Origin: Burkholderiales bacterium
Lineage (GTDB): Bacteria > Pseudomonadota > Gammaproteobacteria > Burkholderiales > Burkholderiaceae_F
Length of the DNA stretch: 64,000 nucleotides
Direction: 5' to 3'
NCBI GenBank assembly: GCA_020248865.1
Contig: JADCGS010000001.1
Location: 1 to 64,000, forward strand
The notes beneath the pieces are model-generated. The model was not told the origin of the DNA. It did not search any database and saw nothing but the letters and a program-made list of their open reading frames with translations. This document shows positions 1-7,416 of the stretch, in pieces (the stretch's first letter is position 1; every line of letters begins with the position of its first letter). The position numbers and the translations under genes were made by a program.

Positions 1-132
1 CTGCTTGCCGGCGTTCACACACAGACCGTAGAACGCCTGCTGCACATCGCGCAGCACGCCTTGTACGTTCAACGACAGCTGCACCTGTGCAGCCGGTACT
101 GCCCGCAGAACGGACTTCGTGCGAGACTTCAT
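1..132 (-). CDS. IS256-family transposase, N-terminal fragment (cut by window edge)
   Basis: Reading the minus strand from the ATG at 132-130 gives 44 codons without a stop to the window edge. The protein begins MKSRTKSV and continues with VQGVLRDVQQAFYGLCVNAG, the N-terminal pattern I associate with mutator-type (IS256) transposases that carry a DDE catalytic core further on. A purine-rich AAAGGAACC lies upstream of the ATG and fits a ribosome binding site. The catalytic domain is outside the window, so intactness cannot be judged. Family assignment rests on memory of related N-termini. Confidence 0.7.
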   Translation of the reverse strand, partial: MKSRTKSVLRAVPAAQVQLSLNVQGVLRDVQQAFYGLCVNAGKQ

Positions 133-163
133 CTCGGTGGTTCCTTTCTTTGCTTGATAGGCA

Positions 164-183
164 CCTGGATGTTCGCATCCAGG
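164..183. repeat. Perfect 8-bp inverted repeat in the IS leader
   Basis: CCTGGATG (164-171), loop TTCG (172-175), CATCCAGG (176-183). It lies 32 bases upstream of the transposase start on the minus strand. It could fold as a stable tetraloop hairpin on either strand and either hinder transposase translation or end transcription entering from the flank. Confidence 0.5.
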
Positions 184-249
184 CGAAAGGAACCGCCACC
201 CTCAGCTCATCCGTTCAACAGATCTTGGGACATCGCCGCGCGCAGCGGC

Positions 250-2538
250 ATGGCGGTGATGAACTACTACGACGACCTCTTCTCTCGCTTGATCGGCGAC
301 GGCGTCCCGCTGCCGACAGTCATTGAGCGGGTGACCGGCTCATACCTCGATGGAAAGCCGCTACCCATCGGCAAGAAGAAGCTCACGAAGAAGGAGCGCG
401 ACAGCCTCTTCTGGGCCAGCGAGGTTGTGAAGGGCTGCCCGCCCGACGCGTGGCCCCGCGAGGCGATGTCGCTCGCCCTGGCGCGGTACCTCGGTCAGGA
501 GGCTGTAGCTGCCGATGGATTGGTGACGCGGGTCGCGCGCGAGGCGCCCGAGGCGTTGATCCGAGCGGTCAGGCGCTCCGGGCTCGTCCTGAGCCCGCAT
601 TCGCCACGACGAGTCGAGCTGGACCAGGCCGGGTCCGAAAGCGAAGCAGTCGCCGAGTTGTGCCGAGTGCTCGATGTGTTTACCGGGGCGCACAGCGAGC
701 GGGTCGCGGCGCTGGATGCGCAGAAGGCGCAGCTGGCTAAGTTGTCGGTCTTCGATCTCTTGCTCTACGCGAGCCTCTACGCCTTCGAGGTGCTCGTTCC
801 AAGGGACTTCAACGTCAAGGCGCCCGTACCGCTTTCTGGAGCTGACGTCCAAGTCGCCTGGGATGCACTCGGGGATCTCCTCGCGTGGAAGCTCGCAGAG
901 TCCAGCACCTCATCCCTGAAGCTGACGGACGAGAGCATCGGGAGGTCGCTCGCGCGGCATCTTCGACCGATCCTCTTCGAATCCGGCACGGCGAGCGCGG
1001 GCGAAGCCCTGCGGAATCTGCGCGCCTTTCACGCGCTGATGGACATCCAGATCGAGTTGAACGAGTTCATCTCCAGGTCCGCCGAGGCGTTCAGCTACGA
1101 CGACGGCATTCAGTTCGAGCGGCGAGGCGAGCGGCTCGAGATCGTCGAGGTGGATCCAGCCGCACGGGAGGCGTGGCGACGCGACGGGCTCAAGCTCGAA
1201 CGCCTGCATGGGTACTGGTTCCACCGGGCTGTCGAAGCTTACGTCGAGCAGGTGGCCGCCGATCGGGCCACGTGGATGATCGGTCGACCGGAGAACGCGG
1301 AGGCCAACCGACTGGCCTGGCTACGGGCTCTCCAAGCGCAGCTTCGACTGCGTGAGGCGTACGGTGTCGCCGACGACGTGGCGTCCGAGTTCGGAGACTC
1401 AGTCGATCTCTTTCGGGCGCTGCTGTCGCTCAACCTGATGTCCGCCTTCTTCCAGCAGGACTTCCTGGCCGTCTTTGCGGCGCGCATCGATGCGTCGGGG
1501 GACTGGATCGTCGCGTTGCAGCGTCTGGCCATGGACGGCCTTCGCGACGGGCTCCAGAACCGACTGCCGATCACTTGGTCGAGTCGGGACTCGAAGGTGT
1601 CCAACATCACGGGGTGGACCGTCACGGCGTCGGAGCCCGCAGGCAATCCGAGGACGGCCTCCGCGATCCTGGACTTCTGGACTTACGACATGGTCGCGAC
1701 GGCGGACCGGCTTCAGCGCAAAGAGCCCGGCCTTCAGCCCCAGCTGTTCGAGCGTCCGGTCCTCAAGTTCGGGGCGACGTTGGTGCAGCTGCCGTGGGTG
1801 GTTGGCGTGCAGAACAACACCACGGCCGCGATCAACAACCTCAGGCGACTTGGCGCGCGCCGCGGACAGGCTCGGGACGAGGCGCAACGGATCGAAGCAG
1901 GGCTCGCCGGGCTGCTCGAGTGGCGCGGGTTCAGGACGCTGCTGAACTGGGTTCCGCCGCGCGACGTGGAGGACGCCGGCGAGGTGGATCTGATCGCCGC
2001 CCTCGACGGGCATCTGTTCGTGATCGAGGTGAAGTCGACGTTCATGCGACGATCGCAGCGGGAGGCGTGGCTGCACGCCACCACCACACTTCGCAAGGCC
2101 GGTCAGCAGCTTCGGCGCAAGGCCGAAGCGGTATCGCTGGCCATCGCCTCGGATCCTGGGTTTCGCACGATGCTGGGTTGGGCCGAGGGCCTGACACCGA
2201 CTCAGCAACATGTGTGGATCGCCGACACATGCATCGAATGCGACCACCAGCGGTTCGGCGGCTTTCTGAAGGTCTCCGTCGAAGAGCTGATCATCGCGCT
2301 TCGCGATGATCGCCACCTGTTGAACGATCCAGGAGGACTGCTGGCCGGCAACTACGGAGTCGACGGGGCGCATGAACCCGGTGCAAAGGAGTCCGGCTGG
2401 AGTCTGTACCCCGACGGCTTCAGTGCCGAACGCTTCGTCGAGGTGATCGAGACCGAGGCTGTTTGGGACTTGCAGGCCGCAAGGCGTGGTCCCACTCTGC
2501 AGTCGACCGACCGCGAGGACATTGCGTACAGGAAGTAG
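250..2538 (+). CDS. Unrecognised 762-aa protein with C-terminal PD-(D/E)XK nuclease-like motif
   Basis: I do not recognise the family. The protein is mostly soluble and mixed helical. Near residues 557-600 it has the pattern of a restriction-like nuclease fold: a helix with GLLEWRGF, then GEVDLIA, a short turn and VIEVKST, giving D580 - E593 - K595 (numbered from the ATG at 250), the D-x(n)-ExK signature of NERD/Mrr/RecB-like nucleases. The remaining ~550 residues show no motif I can name. The frame is open back to 61 through the IS flank, so the start is uncertain: ATG 250 or ATG 259 are the first plausible ones, neither with a good Shine-Dalgarno, and the IS insertion may have removed the native 5' end or promoter. 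Neighbours (IS256, HigBA, gene-free repeats) suggest a mobile or defence island; a DNA-defence role is inference only. Confidence 0.7.
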   Translation: MAVMNYYDDLFSRLIGDGVPLPTVIERVTGSYLDGKPLPIGKKKLTKKERDSLFWASEVVKGCPPDAWPREAMSLALARYLGQEAVAADGLVTRVAREAPEALIRAVRRSGLVLSPHSPRRVELDQAGSESEAVAELCRVLDVFTGAHSERVAALDAQKAQLAKLSVFDLLLYASLYAFEVLVPRDFNVKAPVPLSGADVQVAWDALGDLLAWKLAESSTSSLKLTDESIGRSLARHLRPILFESGTASAGEALRNLRAFHALMDIQIELNEFISRSAEAFSYDDGIQFERRGERLEIVEVDPAAREAWRRDGLKLERLHGYWFHRAVEAYVEQVAADRATWMIGRPENAEANRLAWLRALQAQLRLREAYGVADDVASEFGDSVDLFRALLSLNLMSAFFQQDFLAVFAARIDASGDWIVALQRLAMDGLRDGLQNRLPITWSSRDSKVSNITGWTVTASEPAGNPRTASAILDFWTYDMVATADRLQRKEPGLQPQLFERPVLKFGATLVQLPWVVGVQNNTTAAINNLRRLGARRGQARDEAQRIEAGLAGLLEWRGFRTLLNWVPPRDVEDAGEVDLIAALDGHLFVIEVKSTFMRRSQREAWLHATTTLRKAGQQLRRKAEAVSLAIASDPGFRTMLGWAEGLTPTQQHVWIADTCIECDHQRFGGFLKVSVEELIIALRDDRHLLNDPGGLLAGNYGVDGAHEPGAKESGWSLYPDGFSAERFVEVIETEAVWDLQAARRGPTLQSTDREDIAYRK

Positions 2539-2665
2539 CGCCCAGAGAAGAGAGACTATCGCGCCGGTGCTCCTGCGCAGATGGACGTTGCATTGGCCTC
2601 GCGGTGCGTGGGAACCTGAACGACGATCGTCTAGGCTAGGGGCGCTGCGTGAGAGCGGTAGCGCT

Positions 2666-2700
2666 GTGACGGTAAAAAAATCGCCGCAAAGACTCGATGC
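2666..2700 (+). repeat. Dispersed repeat, copy 1
   Basis: Begins GTGACGGTAAAA and ends CAAAGACTCGATGC. The copy at 5362-5395 begins GTGACGGCAAAA and ends GAAAGACTCGATGC, so both edges are conserved (the last 13 bases exactly) while the middle differs. The two copies are in the same orientation and bracket the helical-repeat gene and higBA. Confidence 0.45.
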
Positions 2701-2795
2701 GACAACAACTTAACGCGTCTGATGCCAGCGTTGTCGTGACCTCTCCTCGAGGGGGCAGATCGTCTGCTCGCGCGTCAGAGATCGCGTGCGAAGAA

Positions 2796-2825
2796 TCGAT
2801 AGACCGCGATAGATCTCGAAAGCTG
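2796..2825 (+). repeat. 30-base direct repeat, unit 1
   Basis: Starts TCGATAGACCG and ends CGAAAGCTG. It aligns without gaps to 2851-2880 with 23 of 30 identical positions, 55 bases apart start to start. The conserved edges are TCGATAGA and GAAAGCTG. Function unknown. Confidence 0.5.
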
Positions 2826-2850
2826 GCCATCGTGGACGCACCGACTGTTC

Positions 2851-2880
2851 TCGATAGATGTCGATCGATGGTGAAAGCTG
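2851..2880 (+). repeat. 30-base direct repeat, unit 2
   Basis: Starts TCGATAGATG and ends TGAAAGCTG; partner of 2796-2825 (23/30 identity). Iterated, spaced motifs of this sort are seen at transposon ends, protein-binding arrays and old duplications; the sequence does not say which. Confidence 0.5.
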
Positions 2881-2997
2881 CGCGAAGGGATCCCGCTCGA
2901 AGTGGCGGTACATCTGACGGTAAAACCAGAGAGGTTCGAGCTGTCGTACAAGCGAATCAACGGCTTACAGGAGCGGTTGATGATTGAGTGGGAATGA
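2875..2997 (+). pseudogene. Possible coding remnant (about 40 codons, no start)
   Basis: Between a TGA at 2872-2874 and a TGA at 2995-2997 the frame reads KLREGIPLEV, then VKPERFELSYKRINGLQERL and MIEWE before the stop. The composition is protein-like (balanced charge, hydrophobic spacing) unlike random GC-rich frames nearby. There is a GTG at 2902 but no clear ribosome binding site. It may be the tail of a gene lost by recombination. The family is not recognised. Confidence 0.2.
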
Positions 2998-3451
2998 GGG
3001 GGCGAGTCAACTCGCCGAGGCTGTCTTCAGTCTCGTCACGTCGGGCGGCGTGCAAGCCGCGATAGGGAAACGGGGCCGCACGGGCGAAGCGCCTCACGAA
3101 GAGTTCAGTAGCACCTTGATCGTATCCTCGCGTCTGGTTGGCGATGGGTACAGGGATGGGCGTGGGGTCCTTGGTTGTAGATACGGACGTCCGAGGAAAA
3201 GTGTCGGATCGCGGCATGACGGATTGAGGCCCCGTCGCTCATCCGTTTCCGGACGGGTGATCGTTGCCGAACAGAAGATTTCGCCATCGCGTCGAATGTC
3301 GGATGCGGCGCCTCCCCGAGGCCGGGCGAACAAGTTGCATCGGCACGCTAACAGCAGCGATGTTGTCGTGCGAGCAGCGCGTTTTCCGTGATGCGGATGG
3401 CTGCGGCGGTCACGCGTCGCGCTGCGGTCTTCACAGGTACGGGCTTCAAGG

Positions 3452-4675
3452 TCACGAAATCGTTCGTGTCCCAAGCGACGCGGCGATGAGGTCCTTGGCG
3501 GTCGATCGCGGACCAGCGATCAGTGCGCGGATTCGCCCTTCGATCTCGTCGATCGATCCGCCATTTCTCGCGGCAGCCAGGGTGCTCGAGCACGCGGCGA
3601 GTACGTCGACACCCGTGATCTCGTAGCCATAGCCGGCGGCGATCCAGCGCAGGGCGGCGAGGCCCGCCTCGACGGCGAACCGGGGTTGCGTGGCGGCGAA
3701 GTCGCGAGCGGCCCGGGTCAGCGTGCGCGGGTCGCACGGCGTTCGTTGGGCGAGGGCGATCGCCTCGTCGTAGAGCCCGGCGTCCTTCGCCGCGGCGAAC
3801 CACTTGCCTTCCTGACCCGGTGTGCTGGCGACCAGATCATCGAGGATCTTCGCGGGCAGCTGGGTCGGGTACTTCTTCGCGATTGCGCGGAAGGTCGCGA
3901 GGAATGTCGTCCCCTGGTTGGCCGCGATCGCGTATCTCGCGTACGCCTCGTCGGCGAGGCCCGACGAGAGCAGGATCTCCTCGTAGGCGCGAGCGATCGC
4001 GATCGGGTTGTCGTTCAGGCCGCGGCTTGCTTCAGCGTAGCGGATCGCCTCCGCCTTCCGCCCCAAGGCCACCAGCGCCTTGACGCCCCACTCGCGGTGG
4101 TGCCACATCGAGTGGGGCGCCTTGTCGAGGAGGGCGAGCAGTTCCTCGAAGCGCCCAGCGTGGAAGAGAGCGCTCAGGCAGGCGATCGTGCCGTGGAAGT
4201 AGCCTCCGGGCTTCCGGTTCGATCCCCACATGCTCTCGACGGTGCCAATCAGTCTGTCGGCCCAGGCAGAAGCACGCGTGCGCGATGCGCACAGCTCGCC
4301 CCAGTAGTCGGCCAGCCGCTCGATGTAGGGGATCTCGTCGTTCTGATGCGCTTCCCACAGCCGGTCGAGCCACTGATCCCGCGTTCGGTCGTCGACCGGC
4401 GCGGCGGCGATGATCGTTGCGCAGGTCTCGATCGCGTGATTGACGGCGGTGCCGATGGCGCCGGAGGAGCTGTCGACTTGTTCGAGCGCACGCGACACCT
4501 TCTCCACGAACAGGACCGCGCCAGAGGCGGCCAATGCCGGGTCTTTCCTCGCCACCTTCTGGATCTCGGCGCTGGCCTCCCTGACCCGCTGCACTGCCGG
4601 TTGCGAGCGCCAGCCGAAGGCGTGCCGGCGAAAACGCGGCGCGAATGCCCACTTGTGTGCTGAGGGGCTGGTCAT
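3452..4675 (-). CDS. Hypothetical 407-aa helical-repeat (TPR-like) protein
   Basis: A cytoplasmic, almost entirely helical protein with no signal peptide. From about residue 150 onward it shows repeated pairs of amphipathic helices with A/G/Y spacing (for example LSALFHAGRFEELLALLDKA and KALVALGRKAEAIRYAEA), typical of TPR/SEL-type superhelical scaffolds. No catalytic motif was seen. The start ATG at 4675 has a poor ribosome binding site and lies only 48 bases from the divergent higB start, so the two promoters must overlap. It sits on the accessory island and function is unknown; a partner role in a defence or stress system is possible but unsupported. Confidence 0.75.
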   Translation of the reverse strand: MTSPSAHKWAFAPRFRRHAFGWRSQPAVQRVREASAEIQKVARKDPALAASGAVLFVEKVSRALEQVDSSSGAIGTAVNHAIETCATIIAAAPVDDRTRDQWLDRLWEAHQNDEIPYIERLADYWGELCASRTRASAWADRLIGTVESMWGSNRKPGGYFHGTIACLSALFHAGRFEELLALLDKAPHSMWHHREWGVKALVALGRKAEAIRYAEASRGLNDNPIAIARAYEEILLSSGLADEAYARYAIAANQGTTFLATFRAIAKKYPTQLPAKILDDLVASTPGQEGKWFAAAKDAGLYDEAIALAQRTPCDPRTLTRAARDFAATQPRFAVEAGLAALRWIAAGYGYEITGVDVLAACSSTLAAARNGGSIDEIEGRIRALIAGPRSTAKDLIAASLGTRTIS

Positions 4676-4687
4676 TGATTGTCACGC

Positions 4688-4716
4688 TTGTCGTTAATCA
4701 CGCGCAGCGTTATTAT
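4688..4716 (+). promoter_or_regulatory. Predicted sigma70 promoter of higBA
   Basis: TTGTCG (4688-4693), a 17-base spacer and TATTAT (4711-4716), 5/6 to the -10 consensus. The expected transcript start, about 4722-4724, coincides with the ATG at 4724, which would give a nearly leaderless toxin mRNA. Confidence 0.55.
4696..4714. promoter_or_regulatory. Candidate HigA operator overlapping the -10 box
   Basis: Imperfect inverted repeat AATCACGC - GCA - GCGTTATT (7 of 8 positions pair) lying across the spacer and -10 element of the higBA promoter. HigA antitoxins repress their own promoter through such sites in known systems; binding here is inferred. Confidence 0.45.
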
Positions 4717-4723
4717 TTTGCCC

Positions 4724-5005
4724 ATGGCGATGCGATCGTTCAAGTGCGCCGACACTGAGGCGCTGTTCCAGCTGCGGCGCGTGGCGCGCTTCGCCAACAT
4801 CGAGCGTCCGGCACTGCGCAAGCTGAAGCAACTCGACCTTGCGCGCCGCATTGATGACCTGCGCGCGCCGCCGGCCAACCGGCTCGAGCAGCTGAAAGGC
4901 GATCGTGTCGGCCCGTGGAGCCTGCGGGTGAATGACCAGTTCCGCATCTGCTTTCGCTGGACGGGCTGCGACGCCGAAGACGTCGAGATCGTGGACTATC
5001 ACTGA
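4724..5005 (+). CDS. higB: HigB-type toxin of the RelE/ParE superfamily
   Basis: A 93-residue mRNA-interferase-like toxin. It has the family layout: N-terminal RSFKCADTEALF, a helical hairpin with FANIERPALRKL, the basic LEQLKGDRVGPWSLRVNDQF segment and the closing CFRW...DVEIVDYH tail. HigB toxins cleave mRNA at the ribosome and are neutralised by HigA, encoded directly downstream 11 bases away. The toxin-first gene order is the HigBA arrangement. ATG 4724 is chosen because the frame further upstream would run through the promoter; ATG 4730 is an alternative. Confidence 0.9.
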   Translation: MAMRSFKCADTEALFQLRRVARFANIERPALRKLKQLDLARRIDDLRAPPANRLEQLKGDRVGPWSLRVNDQFRICFRWTGCDAEDVEIVDYH

Positions 5006-5016
5006 GGCAGAACGAG

Positions 5017-5337
5017 ATGACCAGGAAACTGAAGCCGGTGTCGCCCGGCGAGATGCTCGCCGAGGAGTTCCTCAAGCCTCTGAGCATGAGCAACTACCGC
5101 TTGGCAAAGGAGATCTGCGTACCCGCGCAGCGCATCGGCGAGATCGTTGCCGGCAAGCGCGCCATCACCGCGGACACCGATCTGCGGCTGTGCCGCTTCT
5201 TCGGACTCTCCGACGGCTGGTGGCTGCGCCTGCAGGCGGACTACGATACCGAGGTCGCGAAGGCTGGCCTTGCGAAGACGCTTGCGAAGATCAGGCCGTG
5301 GAAGGAAGCAATCGAGGAGACGGCGGATGCGCACTGA
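5017..5337 (+). CDS. higA: HigA-type antitoxin, XRE-family HTH protein
   Basis: A 106-residue DNA-binding antitoxin. It carries the HigA signature PVSPGEMLAEEFLKPL, followed by the helix-turn-helix YRLAKEICVPAQRIGEIVAG and KRAITADTDLRLCRFF, the pattern of addiction-module antidotes. It should bind HigB and repress the operon. It starts 11 bases after the higB stop with a purine-rich GAGGCAGAACGAG ahead of the ATG. Length is typical for the family. Confidence 0.92.
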   Translation: MTRKLKPVSPGEMLAEEFLKPLSMSNYRLAKEICVPAQRIGEIVAGKRAITADTDLRLCRFFGLSDGWWLRLQADYDTEVAKAGLAKTLAKIRPWKEAIEETADAH

Positions 5338-5340
5338 GCG

Positions 5341-5359
5341 CGCCGCCCGTTCGGCGGCG
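5341..5359 (+). terminator. Weak terminator-like hairpin after higA
   Basis: CGCCGCC (5341-5347), loop CGTTC, GGCGGCG (5353-5359), three bases after the higA stop. There is no U-tract, so Rho-independent termination is doubtful. Confidence 0.3.
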
Positions 5360-5361
5360 TC

Positions 5362-5395
5362 GTGACGGCAAAAGTCTGGCAGAAAGACTCGATGC
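5362..5395 (+). repeat. Dispersed repeat, copy 2
   Basis: Begins GTGACGGCAAAA and ends GAAAGACTCGATGC; direct-repeat partner of 2666-2700. Together they flank a 2.7-kb segment carrying the helical-repeat gene and higBA, consistent with a past mobile or recombining unit, though no recombinase is present between them. Confidence 0.45.
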
Positions 5396-5855
5396 CGCAT
5401 TGCGAGCCTCAGCAGCGTGTCCGTCGTCGCACGCCCCGGTGAAGCCCGAAACGCCACCGATGCCGGACACTCGGAGTAGGTGAGCGCGCGGTGGCAGAGC
5501 GCAAACGACCGCGCCCCCAAGGTCGGAGCATCGAAAGCGGCGATCACCATGAGCGACTTCGCCGTGTCGGCTCACCTGGTGTTGGGGCGCCGATCGCGAC
5601 CGCCTTCTACACGGAGGAGGCATTCAACCTCTCGGCCTCGGCCTCGGCCGGACTGACGCTCTCGCCGCCGCCAACTGGCGCGCGCCTTGCGGTCGGTGAC
5701 CGTGTAGCAACTCACACACCGCCCGTGCGGCAGTGCGACTGCTAGAACGACAGCCGGGGGGGTCGGTCGGGACCCTGGCAGGTCCGCCCGACAGGTCGGA
5801 CGGCAGCGGTGCCAACGCGCGCCTGCGCCGCCCGGCGCCTGTCGAAGGACTGCCC

Positions 5856-5871
5856 GTCGGCTTGCGCCGAC
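5856..5871 (-). terminator. Hairpin downstream of the methyltransferase gene
   Basis: GTCGGC (5856-5861), loop TTGC (GCAA on the minus strand), GCCGAC (5866-5871), beginning five bases past the stop at 5877. No U-tract follows, so it is only a candidate. Confidence 0.3.
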
Positions 5872-5876
5872 CCGCC

Positions 5877-6785
5877 TTACTTGGTGTCGACGCCGCTGAA
5901 GCGGAAATACTGCGTCGTGAATGAGCGCTGCGCCTGCCATGGCTGCTCGCGGCCCTCGCCCTCGGGGCCGACGCGGCAGGTGCCCGTGATCGTGTCGCCA
6001 CGCACGCGCCCGGAGAACTCGTGGCGTATCAGGCCGGCACCTTCGATGGTCATGTCCATCGTAAACGCCAGTTCCTCGCCGCGCAGCCGCACGTTGGCAA
6101 ACAGCCCGCGTCGGTTGCCCACGCGCGTGATGCCCTCCACGTCCTGGAAGCGCTGCTCCAGGATGCTGTCGTAGCGTTGCGGCTTGCCGCCGACGTTGAG
6201 ATTCCAGGTCCAGAACCCCTCAACCCGCGCAGGAACGATCCACAGGCCCGCGGTGGTGCCGCCGTCGGTGTCGCGTTCGTCGGCGCGCCAGCTTCCCATG
6301 TCGAACAGGTGCGTGAGTACGCGCGTGCCGGGACGCGCCTCGGCGAAGATCTTCGGACGCAGCAAGCGCATGAGCTCGGGAAACAGCCACATGTAGATCA
6401 CGGTCACCTTGGACAGGTCGGCGTCGAAGACGTTTTGGTGAAAGAACTGCACGCGATCGGCGAGCCCCGCCTTTTTCGCCTCTTCGTTCGACTGCTTTAC
6501 CAGATGTTCTTGGATGTCGACGCCGAAGCCGCGCAGCTTTGCATTGGCCCGGGCGGCTGCAAACACGATGCGGCCATCGCCCGAGCCCAGGTCGACCACG
6601 AAGTCGTCGTCGCGCAGTTTGCTCATGCTGATCAGGCGATCGACCGAAGGCTGCGTGCTGGGCACGAACAGGGAAAACCGCTCCTGCGCGCGCACGGAGC
6701 GAGGCAGCGCAAGCGCGCCCGCGGCCAGCGCACCCAGTCCGAGCGCGAGCCGACGGCGATCTTTGGAGTCCAGGGAGTCCAGCAT
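5877..6785 (-). CDS. Exported class I SAM-dependent methyltransferase-like protein
   Basis: A 302-residue protein. Residues 10-34 form a signal: an RRR cluster, the hydrophobic run LALGLGALAAGALALP and a VRAQ cleavage-like site, resembling a Tat or Sec leader. Residues 63-72 are VVDLGSGDGR, motif I of Rossmann-fold methyltransferases, followed by an acidic strand end (VDIQEH) and post-I helices. The C-terminal ~130 residues form a beta-rich domain ending QYFRFSGVDTK. Methyltransferases need SAM, which is normally cytoplasmic, so a cleaved export signal is odd; the leader could be a membrane anchor or the fold may have been re-used. No partner gene is adjacent. Confidence 0.75.
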   Translation of the reverse strand: MLDSLDSKDRRRLALGLGALAAGALALPRSVRAQERFSLFVPSTQPSVDRLISMSKLRDDDFVVDLGSGDGRIVFAAARANAKLRGFGVDIQEHLVKQSNEEAKKAGLADRVQFFHQNVFDADLSKVTVIYMWLFPELMRLLRPKIFAEARPGTRVLTHLFDMGSWRADERDTDGGTTAGLWIVPARVEGFWTWNLNVGGKPQRYDSILEQRFQDVEGITRVGNRRGLFANVRLRGEELAFTMDMTIEGAGLIRHEFSGRVRGDTITGTCRVGPEGEGREQPWQAQRSFTTQYFRFSGVDTK

Positions 6786-7416
6786 GTAGAGCCTTTCTTG
6801 GAGGGGTTCGTAAAGGTCGGCGGCGTGCAGCCGATCATGTCAATGGGCAAGCGAGCCAGAGCGAAGGAACGTCCCCGCAACGACGCGGCACCGCAGCGGC
6901 CGCTGCCGCTCGGCCGGTTTGTTGTCGGGCGCGGTTTTGGAACTGCCGCACGCGGCCGCGCCGGCGAATACACGGGGCCGGGCGAGGCGACCCGTCGCAC
7001 GCTGGGCCCAAGGCATCATCGGTGCGGCGCGCGGGGTCGGCTCGACAGGCGGCTGGGAGGTCAAGCGAGTTTGGTGCCAGCGGCCGCCTCCCGCCCACGC
7101 CCGGATGACCTCACACGTCTGCATGGCGCGCGATCTTAGCCGAGCTGTTGGGTCGCCCGCACCGGCGTCCGGCGCTCGCCGCGGGAGGGCGCCCGAACTG
7201 GCCCCGGCCGGACCGGGGGCGCCCGGCGCGGGCCGCGGGCGCTGCGTTTGCGTGGCCCGCTGCCCGGCGCCTTGCGCCGGCAGACTTTCGCGTAAATCCC
7301 GAGCAACCCGGCGCCGCGGTGCGCTTGGGCACGGGTCCGGATCGAGGCTGCGGTATGCAGCGGCGGCGAGGACGCCAAGCGGGGTCGGGGCGGCCCGGCG
7401 GGTGGCCCGCAGCGGG
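6786..7416. other. 631-base intergenic stretch, nothing recognised
   Basis: GC-rich sequence between the methyltransferase start and the end of meh. Open frames here are arginine/proline-rich composition artefacts. The methyltransferase promoter presumably lies just right of 6785, but no clear -35/-10 pair was seen. Confidence 0.5.

Larger units (their letters stand above)
1..183 (-). mobile_element. IS256-type insertion sequence, left part
   Basis: The window opens inside an insertion sequence: the first 132 bases encode, on the minus strand, the N-terminus of a mutator/IS256-type transposase, and the leader contains a perfect 8-bp hairpin (164-171 with 176-183, loop TTCG). The outer terminus of the element cannot be placed with confidence; 183 is the end of the hairpin, not a proven IS boundary. 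Hairpins ahead of transposase genes are known to reduce read-through transposase expression, which is inferred here. The element abuts the 5' end of the nuclease-like gene to the right. Confidence 0.6.
2539..3451. other. 913-base gene-free stretch with diverged repeats
   Basis: No convincing gene was found. The stretch holds (i) a 35-base element at 2666-2700 whose two ends recur at 5362-5395, (ii) a further TGACGGTAAAA at 2915-2925, (iii) a pair of 30-base repeats at 2796-2825 and 2851-2880, and (iv) a short open frame ending at 2997 that reads like a coding remnant. Composition is less GC-biased than the rest of the window, as expected for acquired or decaying DNA. Confidence 0.6.
5338..5876. 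other. 539-base gene-free stretch after higBA
   Basis: No supported gene. It contains a 7-bp GC hairpin just after higA (5341-5359), the second copy of the island repeat (5362-5395), and a hairpin near the end of the convergent methyltransferase gene (5856-5871). A GTG-initiated frame at 5491 looks like a composition artefact. Confidence 0.55.

Noticed and set aside
2700-2736. CGACAAC ... GTTGTCG inverted repeat as an integron attC site
   Set aside because: Only 7 bp pair with a 23-base loop; no second pair of core sites, no integrase and no cassette order.
5491-5745. GTG-initiated 84-codon frame after higBA
   Set aside because: Low-complexity S/A/P composition, no ribosome binding site and no recognisable family.
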